Below, piece by piece: positions 11,390 to 21,690 of a stretch of 64,000 nucleotides of DNA. Each line of letters opens with the position of its first letter. The first letter of the stretch is position 1. The DNA comes from Ichthyophis bannanicus. Its lineage: Eukaryota > Chordata > Amphibia > Gymnophiona > Ichthyophiidae. A program made the position numbers and the translations under genes. A model generated the notes under the pieces. It had not been told where the DNA came from, ran no database searches, and worked only from the letters and a program-made list of their open reading frames with translations. The stretch spans positions 1,358,459,834 to 1,358,523,833 of the forward strand of contig CM066033.1 of NCBI GenBank assembly GCA_033557465.1, given 5' to 3'.

Positions 11390-11634
11390 ATGAAGGATAT
11401 GGCAACAGCAGTTAGTATAGCTGCTTTTAAAAAGGGCTTGGACAAGTTCCTAGAGGAAAAGTCTATAGAATGTTATTAAGGTAGACCACTGCTTATCCCT
11501 GGGGGTAAGGAGCATGAAAACTATCTACTTTTTTTGATCCTGTCAGGTACTTGTGACCTTGATTGCCCACAGTTGGAAACAAGATACTGGGCTTTATAGG
11601 CCTTTATTCTGCACGTCTTATGTTCTTATGATGA
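11390..11634 (+). mobile_element. CR1 3'-end fragment
   Basis: A short, 5'-truncated CR1 piece. It opens with the last coding residues ('[22 protein letters not shown]', reading with allowance for changes) and continues into a 3' UTR with 'ttgcccacagttggaaacaa' and a 'cttatgttcttatg' tail. It is diverged from CR1-A in the middle of the 3' UTR, so it is a sister subfamily or older copy. Confidence 0.75.
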
Positions 11635-12245
11635 GTATGGTCAGCAAGTGATGTCAAAGCAGTTTAACGTTAGTAAGTTAAAAACGCTTGTTATGCTTCA
11701 ATCACATTGCCTTTATAACTGCTGAGTATTTTTTAGATTGGTGGTATGTAGATGTTACATAAATAAATACTCTTTTCAGACATGCCACTAAAGTAGCGAT
11801 GGGATAGGAACAATTCTTTTGAGAGATAGATGAAGTTAGCTGAGGAAGAATAGGATAGAGTGAAGAGGAGGGGAGACCCAGAGGGAATCCTCACCAGGAC
11901 AGGATAAAACTTGTAGCTAAGATTAGAGGTACTCGTTAATAATATTGTAGGGTTTTCCAAGAGCTCGTGGATTTTGAAAGATAAGATGTATAGACTAGAA
12001 CTGAGAGGACCCTGTTATGTGTTAGGATTGAGAGAGAAAAATAGCCCTGGAAATCGTACCCTATGGGCTTAAGAGGTGAACAAAATGCTCAGACGACAAG
12101 GGAAGGAGGGGTGGGTAAGAAGAGGTAGAGGAGAGAGGTGGTGGAAGAAAAATAGTGACAGAATTTAAAAAGGCATGGAACAAACACAAAGGATCCCTAT
12201 ATAGCAAGAGACTGGAATCAAAGCAAACTTAAATAACTTTTACAT
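11635..12245. other. No recognised feature; purine-rich
   Basis: Between the CR1 fragment and the minisatellite the + strand is rich in A and G (notably 11820-11900 and 12080-12150). No motif is recognised. Confidence 0.4.
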
Positions 12246-13136
12246 TTCAAAATCTAAATGGCAGTAGCCTGCATGGAGAGACAGGTACAACCTTAGGGCA
12301 TAAAGTGTGGTAGCCTGCAAGAAGCAGCAGGTACAACCTTAGGGCATAAAGGGTGTAGCATGCATGGAGAAGCAAGTACAATCTTAGAGGTTGCAACCTG
12401 CATGGAGTGGCAGGTCCAACCTTAGGGCATAAAGGGTGTTTGCCTGCAAGGAGCAGCAGGGACAACCTTAGAGCATAAAGGATGGTAGTAGGCATGGAGA
12501 GGCAGGTAGAACCTTAGGGCATGAAGGGTGGTAGCATGCATGGAGAAGCAAGTCAAATCTTAGGGCACAGAGGTGGCAACCTGTATGGAGTGGCAGGTCC
12601 AACCTTAGGGCATTAAGGGTGTTAGCCTGCATGAAGAGGCAGGTACAAACTTAGGGCATAAAGGATGGTAGCCTGCATGGAGAGGCAGGTATGACTTTAG
12701 GACATAAAGGGTGGCAGCCAGCAAGGAGCAACAGGTACAACCTTAGGGCATAAAGAGTGGTCGCGTGCATGGAGAGGCAGGTACAGCCTTAGGGCATAAA
12801 GGGGTAGTAGCCTGCAAGGAACAGCAGGTACAACCTTAGGGCATAAAAGGTGGTAGCGTGCATGGAGAGGCAGGTACAACCTTAGGGCATAAGGGGTGGT
12901 AGCCTGCAAGGAGCAGCAGGTGCAACCTTAGGAAAAGAAGTGGTAACCTGCATGGAGCAGCTCACCCATCCTATGGTATAAATGGTGTTAGCATCCATGG
13001 AGCGGCAGGTACAACCATAGGGCATAAAAGGTGGTAGCATGCATGGAGAGGCAAGTACAACCTTAGGGCATAAATAATGTTAGCCTGCAAGTAGCCTGCA
13101 CCAAAAAATCCACGAGAAAATGGAAATAAATTCCAC

Positions 13137-13168
<32 letters not shown>

Positions 13169-15165
13169 AATACTCTACACTCATTGTATCCTAACCTTTT
13201 TGTAAATAACATCTGTAAATAGCAATGGCAGTTCGTTGCCTATTCCCTGTAAAAAGTTAGAAACGTCTGATCAATATAAGGATACAGAAGTATACAAAAG
13301 TATACACCTTGTAAATAGTTTTAACAGTTTAATGCTCTGTTATATGTAAAAAGTTAAAAATTTTTGTTCAATGTAATGTTATACGAACGTATACAAAACT
13401 GTTAAATTGTTCCATGTAAACCGCCCCTGATCTCTGGAAGGGGCGGTATAGAAGAAATAGATAAATAAATAAATAAATAAAATAAGTAGCAGCAGGAACA
13501 ATCTTAGGGCATTAAAGGTGTTAGCCTGCATGGAGAGGCAGGTATGTCCTTAGGGAAAGAAGTGGTAACCTGCATGGAGCAGCTTGCACATCCTATGGTA
13601 TAAATGGTGTTAGCCTCCATGGAGTGGCAGGTATAACTGTAGGGCATAAAGGGTGGTAGCCTGCAAGGAGCTGCAGGTACAACCTTAGGGCATAAAGGGT
13701 GGTAGCACACATAGAGAGGCAGGTACAACCTTAGGGCACAGAGGTGGCATCCTGCATGGAGTGGCAGGTCCAACCTTAGGGCATAAAGAGTGTTAGCCTG
13801 AAAGTAGCAGCAGGGACAACCTTAGGGCATAAAGGGTGGTAGCCTGCAAGGAGCAGCAAGTACAGTCTTAGGGCATAAAGGATGGCAGCCTGCAAGGAGC
13901 AGCAGGTACAGCCTTAGGGCACAAAGACAGTAACCTGCATGGTAAGGCAGGTACAACCTTAGGGCATAAAGTGTGTTAGCCTGCATAGAGGGGCAGGTAC
14001 AACCTTAGGGCATAAAGGGTGGGAGCCTGCAAGGAACAGCAGGTACATCCTTAGGGCATAAAATGTGGTAGCATGCATGGAGAGACAAGTACAACCTTAA
14101 GGCATAAGGGGTAGTAGCCTGCAAGGAACAGCAGATGCAACCTTAGGGAAAGAAGTGGTAACCTGCATGGAGCAACTTGCACATCCTATGGTATAAATGG
14201 TGTTAACCTCCATGGAGCGGCAGGTATAACTGTAGGGCATAAAGGGTGGTAGCCTGCAAGGAGCTACAGGTACAACCTTAGGGCATAAAGGGTGGTAGCA
14301 TACATGGAGAGGCAGGTACAACCTTAGGGCATAAAGGGTGGTAGCATACATGGAGAGGCAGGTACATCCTTAGGGCACAGAGGTGGCATCCTGCATGGAG
14401 TGGCAGGTCCAACCTTAGGGCATAAAGAGTGTTAGCCTGAAAGTAGCAGCAGGGACAACCTTAGGGCATTAAAGGTGTTAACCTGCATGGAGAGGCAGGT
14501 ACATCCTTAGGGCATAGAGGGTGGTAGCCTGTAAGGAGCAACAGGTACAATCTTAGGGCATAAAGGTGTTAGCCTGCATGGAGAGAAAGGTACAACCTTA
14601 GGGCATAAAGGGTGGTAGCCTGCAAGGAGCAGCAAGTACAGCCTTAGGGCACAGAGACGGTAAGCTGCATGGTAAGGCAGGTACAACCTTAGGATATAAA
14701 GCATGCTAGCCTGCAAGGAGCAGTAGGTATGACCTTAGGACATAAAGGGTGATAGTCTTCAAGGAGTGGAAGGTACAACCTTAGGGTATAAAGGGTGCTA
14801 GCCTGCATGGTGCAGCAGGTACAACCTTAAGGCATAAAGGGTGGTAACCTGCCTGGAGTGGCAGGTACAGCCTTAGGCCATAGAGGATGATAGCCTGCAT
14901 GGAGTGAACGGTACAATTTTAGGGCATAAAGGGTGGTAGTCTGCAAAAAGTGGAAGGTACAACCTTAGGGTATCTAGGGAGTTAGCCTGCAAGGAGCTGC
15001 AGGTACGACCTCAGGGCATAAAAGATGGAAGCCTGCAAGGGGTAGTAGGTACAACCTTAGGGCATAACGGGTGGTAGTTTTCAAGGCACAGCAAGCACAA
15101 CCTTATAGTATAAAGGGTGGCAGCCTGCAAGGAGCAGCGGGTACTACCTTAGGGCCTAAAGGGTG
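12246..15165. repeat. 46-bp minisatellite array (about 55 units)
   Basis: The array is built from a 46-bp unit with the core 'agcctgcaaggagcagcagg', then 'tacaaccttagggcataaag', then 'ggtggt'. Roughly 2.5 kb remain after subtracting an inserted L2-C end, giving about 55 units at moderate divergence. Alternating unit types ('catggagaggca' versus 'caaggagcagca') and variant units ('ggaaagaagtggtaacctg') give higher-order structure: the variant unit starts near 12930, 13552 and 14145. The unit length is not a multiple of three, so the open frames across it are by-products. The array ends where RTE-B copy B1 begins. Confidence 0.95.
13096..13483 (+). mobile_element. L2-C LINE 3' end inserted in the minisatellite (C1)
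   Basis: A 388-base L2-C 3' UTR interrupts the array. It is flanked by the 7-bp target duplication 'aagtagc' (13089-13095 and 13484-13490). It contains a (CA)n run at 13133-13165, the family hairpin (arms 13420-13428 and 13439-13447, a perfect 9-bp stem) and a TAAA/AAAT-rich tail. The insertion postdates formation of the array. Confidence 0.85.
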
Positions 15166-15173
15166 GTGGCCCC

Positions 15174-16169
15174 ATGAGAAATTCGGCTACATTAAGAAGT
15201 TGGGTATACCAGAACACCTGATTGTTCTCTTGCACAATCTGTACATTGATCAAGAAGCAAAAGTTCGAATGGAACAAGGAGAAACAGAATGGTTTAAAAT
15301 CAGCAAAGGTGTACAACAAGGTTGCATACTTTCCTCCTACCTTTTTGATTTATATGTAGAACAAATCATCAGAGAATAAGGATTGTATGAAGACAACAGA
15401 GATGTGAAAATTGGTGGAAGACTCATTAACAACCTTCGCTATGCTGATGATACCACATTACTGGCTGAAAGTGAAGATGATCTGAAACATTTGCTTCTCA
15501 CGATCAAGAAAGAGTCTTAAAATGGGCCTGCACCTTAATGTAAAGAAGACAAAGATCATGACAACTGGCAAAATCAATAAGTTAATCGTTGAAGGAGAAG
15601 AAATTGAAATCATGGACAACTTTAACCTACTTGGATCAACTATAAATAAAGAAGCAACAAGCAATCAAGAAATCTAATGACGCATTGCTCTTGGCAGAAT
15701 GGCTATGAAAGACCTAGACAAGATTTTCATGAGCAAAGATGTCTCTCTCCATACAAAGATTCGACTTGTTCAAGCCATGGTACTTTCAATAACATCATAT
15801 GACTGTTGGACAGTGAAAAAGACAGCCAGGAAGAAAATTAATGCCTTTGAATTATGTTGCTGGCGGCAAATACTGCATATACCATGGACGACCTGAAGAA
15901 CAAACCAGTCAGTACTAGAGGAGATCAAATCTAAGCTTTCTTTAGAAGCTTAGATGACAAGATTTTGACTTTCATACTTTGGACACATCATGCGAAGAGA
16001 GATATCATTAAAGAAAGACATCATGCTTGGCAAGATAGGTCAATGCAAAAGAGGAAGGCAAGCAACAAGATGGATTGATACAGTAACAGCAGCTACGGGT
16101 GCCAGTCTGTCAACAATGAGCTGCCTGACTGAAGAACACAATTTAGGACAACTATCCAGAGGGTCACCA
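15174..16169 (+). pseudogene. RTE-B reverse transcriptase C-terminal half (B1)
   Basis: Readable pieces include 'GIPEHLIVLLHNLYIDQEA', 'KISKGVQQGCILSSYLF', the catalytic 'NNLRYADDTTLLAESEDD' (about 15428-15480), 'KTKIMTTGKINKLIVEGEE' and the C-terminal 'KRGRQATRWIDT'. Several indels and stops are present: one extra base near 15512, a stop at 15675, and 'YDCWT' where other copies have 'YGCESWT'. It is a dead 5'-truncated copy. Confidence 0.88.
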
Positions 16170-16175
16170 TCAACA

Positions 16176-18985
16176 TAACATAAGAACATAAGATATGCCA
16201 TACTGGGTCAGACCAAGGTCCATCTAGCCCAGTATCCTGTTTCCAACAGTGGCCAATCTAGGTCATATGTACCTAGCAGTTTCCCCAAAAGACACCGGTT
16301 CCGCAATGCTTGTACTGGGTCAAGCATTGATATCCTGGGTCCCTTCTTAATAATGGTTTATGGACCTTTCCTCCAGGAACTTGTCCAAACCTTTTTTAAA
16401 CCCATCTACACTAACAGCCTTTACTACATCCTCCAGTAACAAATTCCAGAGTTTGATTACACGTTGAGTGAAGAAATATTTTCTTTTATTAGTTTTAAAT
16501 AGTTTACCCTGTAGCTTCATTGCATTTCCCCTAGTCTTTCTATATTCTGATAACGTAAACAATCGATCTACGTTTACCAGTTCCACTCCGTTCATTAATT
16601 TATAGACTTCTATCATATCTCCCCTCAGCCGTCTCTTTTCCAGGTTAAAGAGCCCTAACCTTTTCAGCCTTTCTTCATAGGAGTATCCTTCCATCCCCTT
16701 TCCATTTTGGTGGCTCTTCTCTGAACCTTTTCTAATAACGCTATATCCTTTTTAAGATATGGCGACCAAAATTGCACACAATATTCAAGGTGCGGTCTCA
16801 CCATGGAACGATATAGAGGCATTATAGTATCTTTTGTTTTATTTTCCATTCCTTTCCTTATGATACCTAGCATTCTATTTGCTCTCTTGGCTGCCGCTGC
16901 ACACTGGGCCGAGGGTTTTAACATGCTATCCACAATGACGCCTAAATCTTTTTCCTGGGTGGTAGTTTCTAATGTGGAACCTTGCATCGTGTAGCCATAG
17001 TTTGGGTTGTTCTTCCTTAGGTGCATAACTTTGCACTTGTCCACATTCAATTTCATCTGCCATTTTGATGCCCAGTCTTCCAATTTATCAAGATCCTCTT
17101 GCAATTTTCCACAATCCTCTTGGGTTTTAACAATTTTAAATAGTTTTGTGTCATCTGCAAATTTGATAACCTCACTCGTTATCCCACTTTCCAGGTCATT
17201 TATGAATATGTCAAAAAGCAGCGGACCCAGCACAGATCCCTGGGGTACACCACTATTCACCTTTCTCTATTGGGAAAATTGGCCATTTAGCCCAACCCTC
17301 TGCTTTCTATCTTTTAACCAGTTCTTGATCCACAGTAGTACACTGCCTCCTATCCCATGACTCTTTAGTTTTGCCAAACGTCTCTGATGAGGGACCTTGT
17401 CAAAGGCTTTCTGAAAGTCCAGATACACTATATCAACCGACTCACTTTTGTCCACCTGTTTATTCACACTTTCAAAAAAACATAATAGATTAGTAAGACA
17501 AGATCTTCCTTGTCTATAACCATGTTGGCTGTCTCCCATTAGGCCATGACTATCTACATGCTGAGTAATTTTATTCTTTATGATGGTTTCTACCATTTTT
17601 CCCAGTACTGACGTGAGGTTCACCAGTCTGTAGTTTCCCGGATCACCCCTGGAACCCTTTTTAAAAATTGGCGTTACATTGGCGATCCTCCAATCTTCAG
17701 GTATTACAGATGATTTTAATGAAAATTCACAGATTACTAATAGCAGGTCTGCAATCTCATATTTCAGTTCTTTCAACACCCTTGGATGTATACCATCCAG
17801 CCCAGGTGATTTGCTACGCTTCAGTTTATCTAATAGTTGTAATACATCTTCCCGATGTATCGATATTTCCTTCAATTCTTCCGCACCTTTAAATACCACT
17901 TCAGTCATGGGTAACATCCCTACATCTTCCTCAGTAAAGACCAAACCAAAGAATTCATTCAGTCTCTCCGCTATCGCCTTGTTGCCTCTTAGTGCCCCTG
18001 TAACTCCTCTATCATCTAATGGACCAACTGACTCTCTCACAGGTTTTTTGCTACGAATGTACTTGAAAAAATCTTTATTTCGCGTTTTTGCTTCCGCAGC
18101 AAGCTTCTTCTCAAATTCCCCCTTTGCCTGCTTTATCAATGCCTTGCATTTGACTTGCCAGTGCTTGTGCTGTTTCCAGGTTTCGTCGTTTGGCTCTTTT
18201 TTCCATTTCCTGAAAGATGCTTTTTTCGCAACAACAGCCTCTCTGACCTCCCCTTTAAACCATGCTGGCAGTTTTTTGGACTTCCTTCCACTTTTTTAAA
18301 GCGTGGAATACAGCTGGTCTGGGCATCCAAGATAGTATTTTTCAACAACACCCAAGCTTGATATAAGTCTTTAACCTTTGCAACTGCTCCTTTTAGTTTT
18401 TTTCTTAACTATTTTCCTCATTTTATCATAGTCTCCCTTTCGAAAGTTAAAAGGTAGTATTGTGGATTTCCTTACTATCCCTCCTCCACTAATTAAATCA
18501 AAGGTGATCATGCTATGATCACTATTGCCAAGTGGCCCCAACACCCTTATCTCTTGCACTAGATCTGGTGTTCCGCTAAGGATTAGGTCTAATTTGGATT
18601 CCCCTCTCGTCGGTTCATGGACCAGCTGCTCCAAGAAGCAGTCATTTATTTCATCTAGGAACTTTATCTCCCTAGCATGTCCTGCCCTGACACTGACCCA
18701 GTCGATACCGGGGTAATTGAAATCACCCATTATTATTACTGCGCTATAACGTTTGTTAGCTTCCTTGATTTCTTTGAGCATTTCATCATCCATTTGTTCA
18801 TTCTGGCCAGGCGGTCGATAGTACACCCCCGCTGCCATCGCCTTCCCCTTTTTACATGGAATTTCAATCCATAGAGATTCTACAGCAAATTTTGTTTCCT
18901 GCAAAACTTTAATCCTTTCTGACTCAATGCCCTCTCTAACATAGAGCGCAACCCCTCCACCAATTTGATCAGCTCTATCATTACG
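16176..18985 (-). mobile_element. CR1-A LINE, 5'-truncated (A3), inserted in B1
   Basis: A 2.8-kb CR1-A copy on the minus strand, 5'-truncated inside the endonuclease (at the position matching about 8351 of copy A2) and complete at the 3' end (tail of 8-bp units at 16176-16190). The flanking 6-bp direct repeat 'tcaaca' marks the insertion site in RTE-B copy B1, so this CR1-A insertion is younger than B1. Confidence 0.92.
16347..18970 (-). pseudogene. CR1-A ORF2 (A3), frameshifted
   Basis: It reads in order as endonuclease ('VYYRPPGQNEQMDDEMLKE', 'VIIMGDFNYPGIDW', 'GNSDHSMITFDLI'), linker, reverse transcriptase ('SPGLDGIHPRVLKEL', 'IVYLDFQKAFDKVPHQ', '[15 protein letters not shown]', 'FADDTKLF') and C-terminus ('[17 protein letters not shown]'). 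Frames change near 18360, 18137 and 16690, and one stop lies near 17262. It keeps the F before A-D-D that copy A2 has lost. In the RT, 'SPGLDGIHP' replaces the usual 'SPGPDGIHP'. Confidence 0.9.
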
Positions 18986-19021
18986 TCAACACCGACTCGA
19001 CAGCATTTAACAACAACAACA

Positions 19022-19190
19022 TAGATATGATGTTTGATTTTGTATTTATTGAAGATGGCACATATCTGTTGCAGATATAAATTGAACAGGAGAGCAGAGA
19101 GGGCCGAACTTTGGGGTATTCCTTGTTCTTGCGGTAAAGTGGTGGATGACTCTTGGTTAATTTTTAATATTGAAAGCGGTTAGAGATGTA
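19022..19190 (-). mobile_element. L2-like LINE reverse-transcriptase relic
   Basis: The minus strand reads 'LPQEQGIPQSSALSALLFNL' followed by 'YLQQICAIFNKY', which is the conserved RT block around G-(V/I)-P-Q-G-S...LLFN-Y. It abuts the 3' end of B1, which may have inserted into it. Everything outside this block is lost. Confidence 0.7.
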
Positions 19191-19857
19191 AGACTGAATG
19201 TGAACACCTTGCAAAAAAAAAAAAGACCTCGACCTCCATCGCTACAGTCTGTTTTCCCCATAACTGATAAATGTCTATCTGGCATCTTAAGACAGAAGTC
19301 TGGTGCTTGAGAACTGGCAAAGCGAACGTTCCATGAGACGGAGCTTTAATCAATCAGTCTCTGCACGGCTTTCCTGGCCTGAAGGCTCACAAGAGTACTG
19401 AATGCATCAACACATAGACAGCAAGGCAAAGGCTAGTGCACAATGAATCCTCATCTGCCACTCTAGCCTGGGTTTGCTACCAGTGGATGCCTGATGTTTA
19501 CCTTGCAGTGCAAAGGCGACACTTTTATTTACAAACAAGACTCAAACAATAAACAGTAGACGGTTCTTTAAGAAGACAATCGTGATTTACATTTGTCAAT
19601 GTGACCACTTACACGTCTAAATGGCCATTTTAGATAAAGCTTGTTTTACATGTGGATGCCAAAACCACATTGGAAGTATACAGGGGTATGTTGGGGGCAT
19701 GTCGGTGGCATGGCCTGGGCGCAACCAAAATCTATACGCATATTCCCCATTTTATCCAATTTTGGCTACATCCAAATTTACACCTGCTCCTTGACATGAA
19801 TGGGCTCTTTTCAGCCAGCCCTTTCCAGAAAGGATTAAGAGGGCTGTCCCTCTTACT
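19191..19857. other. No recognised feature
   Basis: No family motif is seen. A 12-base A run lies near 19214-19225. Confidence 0.4.
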
Positions 19858-20179
19858 TAGAAACATAGAAACATGACGGCAGAAACAGACCGCATGGCCT
19901 ATCCAGTCTGTCCTTCCATATCACCCACTGCAAGAGTCCCCTTCTTTCCTATAGAGAGCCTCTGTGTTTGTCCCATGCTTTTTTGAATTTAGATATTGTC
20001 CTCATCTCTACCACCTCCACTTGGAGACTATTCCATGCATCTACCACTCTTTCTGTAAAAAATATTTCTGCATATTACTCCTATGTCTATCCCCTTTCAT
20101 CCTCATCCTATGTCCCCTCATAGCACAGCTTGCCTTCAGTCCAAAGAGGCTCGCCTCCTGTGTATTTATGCCACGGAGG

Positions 20180-21690
20180 TATTTAAATGTCTAAATCATA
20201 TCACCTCTGTCCCACCTTTCCTCTAAAGTATACATATTAAGGTCCTTAAGTCTGTCCTCATATGCTTTATAACAAAGACCATTAACCATTTTAGTAGACA
20301 CCTTCTGCACCGACTCCAACCTGTCTATATACTTTTGAAGGTGCAGTGTCCATAATTGCACACAATACTCCAAATGAGGTCGCACTAAAGATGTATACAG
20401 AAGCACTATCACCTCCTTTTTTCTGCTGGCCATTCCTCTCCTTATGCTACTACTACTACTGAGCATTTTTTATAGCGCTACAAGACGTAAGCAGCGCTGC
20501 ACAGACATGTAAGAGACAGTCCCTGATCATAAGAGATTGCAATCTAGTCAATCAGAGCTTACAATATATGCACCCAAGCATCCTTCTAGCTTTTGCCGTC
20601 AACTTTTCTACCAGGTTAGCTACTTTGAGATCATCAGACACAGTCATGCCAAGGTCCTGTTATTCTTTCATGGACAGAAGTATGTCACCCCCTATACTGT
20701 ACCGCTCCCTTAGATTGCTGCAGCCCAAATGCATGACCCTACATTTTCTAGCATTAAATCTCAGCTGCCAAATTCTAGACCATTCCTCAAGCTTAGCTAG
20801 ATCCTTCCTCATGTTATTTCTACCTTCCTGGGTGTCTACTCTGTTGCAGATTTTGATATGATCCACAAAGAGGCAAACTTTACCCAACAGTCCTTCTGCA
20901 ATATCACTAACAAAGATGTTAAAAAGAATCGGACAAAGGACAGATCCCTACGGCACTCCACTGGTAACTTCTTTCTCCTCAGTGAACTCCATTTACCTGT
21001 ACCCTTTGTCACCTCCCACTCAACCAATTTCTAACCCAAGCAGTAACTTTAAGGTCCATCCCTAGGGTGCTCAGTTTGTCTATAAGTTGCCTGTACGGAA
21101 CAGTGTCAAATGCTTTACTGAAATCTAAATACACCACATTTAGGGCTCTCCTTCGGTCCAACTTCCTTGTCACCCAGTCAAAGAAATCAATCAGATTTAT
21201 CTGACAAAACCATCCCCTGGTGAATCCATGCTACCTCAGATCTAAAAATCCATTGGACTCCATAAATCTCATTATTTTTCCTTTCAGAGCATTTCCAATA
21301 ATTTACTTACCATTGAGGTTAAACTAACTGGCCCGTAGTTTTCAACCACATCCTTACTTCCTCTTTTGTGTAAAGGGACCACATGTGCCTCTTTCCAGTC
21401 CTCTGGCACCACCCCTGACTCCAAAGAGGCATTGAAAAGGTCAGTCAGTTGAACTGCTAGAACATCCCCAAGTTCCTTCAGTATTCTCGGATATATCCCA
21501 TCTGGTCCCCATCGCTTTGTCCACTTTTAGTTTAGCTAGTTCCTCACGAACACAATCCTCTGAAAATCATTGGAGATGCCCCTCGCTTTTGTTCCTGTTA
21601 ATGGGTGTTTTTTGAGGTCTTGTTCCCAGCCCTTCATCTGTGAACACAGAACAGAAATATTTGTTAAGCAAGTCCGCTTATGTATTTCCC
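20180..21690 (-). pseudogene. CR1-D ORF2 reverse-transcriptase relic (D1)
   Basis: Minus-strand fragments in several frames: the C-terminal region 'YEDRLKDLNMYTLEERWDRG' near 20200-20270, 'GMASRKKEVIVLLYTSLVRP' near 20375-20435, 'LAKLEEWSRIWQLRF' near 20750-20800, and RT core blocks matching 'DFFDWVTR' and 'NGFTRG' of copy D3 near 21180-21240. The order is that of CR1 RT, but too many stops separate the blocks for function. Confidence 0.82.
20447..20566 (-). mobile_element. L2-E 3' tail inserted in CR1-D (E2)
   Basis: A 120-base L2-E 3' UTR with its (AGT)n tail at the left end (seen as CTACTACTACT). The 4-bp duplication 'tatg' flanks it (20443-20446 and 20567-20570). Removing it leaves the continuous CR1-D text seen in copy D3 ('cctatgcacccaagcatcc'). 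Confidence 0.85.

Larger units (their letters stand above)
15166..19021 (+). mobile_element. RTE/BovB-like LINE, 5'-truncated (B1), split by CR1-A copy A3
   Basis: RTE-B copy B1 begins inside the reverse transcriptase at the edge of the minisatellite and ends with the RTE-B 3' signature 'ccgactcgacagcatttaac' plus (CAA)n at about 19021. CR1-A copy A3 (16176-18985, minus) sits 30 bases before its end, flanked by duplicated 'tcaaca' (16170-16175 and 18986-18991). Protein and 3'-end motifs match the BovB clade of RTE as I know it. Confidence 0.88.
19858..21690 (-). mobile_element. CR1-D LINE, 5'-truncated (D1)
   Basis: A second CR1 family, on the minus strand. Its 3' tail (19858-19873, minus) is built of TATGTTTC units and its 3' UTR starts with 'gacggcagaaacagacc' in + orientation. 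The coding relic reads back from about 20190 to 21690: '[14 protein letters not shown]', 'LEEWSRIWQLRFNARKCRVM' and a block like 'NKYFCSVFTDEG' near 21640-21670. It is broken by many indels, and an L2-E tail (20447-20566) is inserted in it. Confidence 0.85.

Noticed and set aside
12260..15160. Telomere-like repeat because of recurring 'ttaggg'
   Set aside because: The hexamer occurs once per 46-bp unit, not in tandem.
12246..15165. Minus-strand open frames with repeated 'ALRLYLPLHA'-type text, and a possible CRISPR-like array
   Set aside because: The 46-bp unit cycles through all frames, units touch without spacers, and the text is a translation of the repeat. It is a minisatellite.
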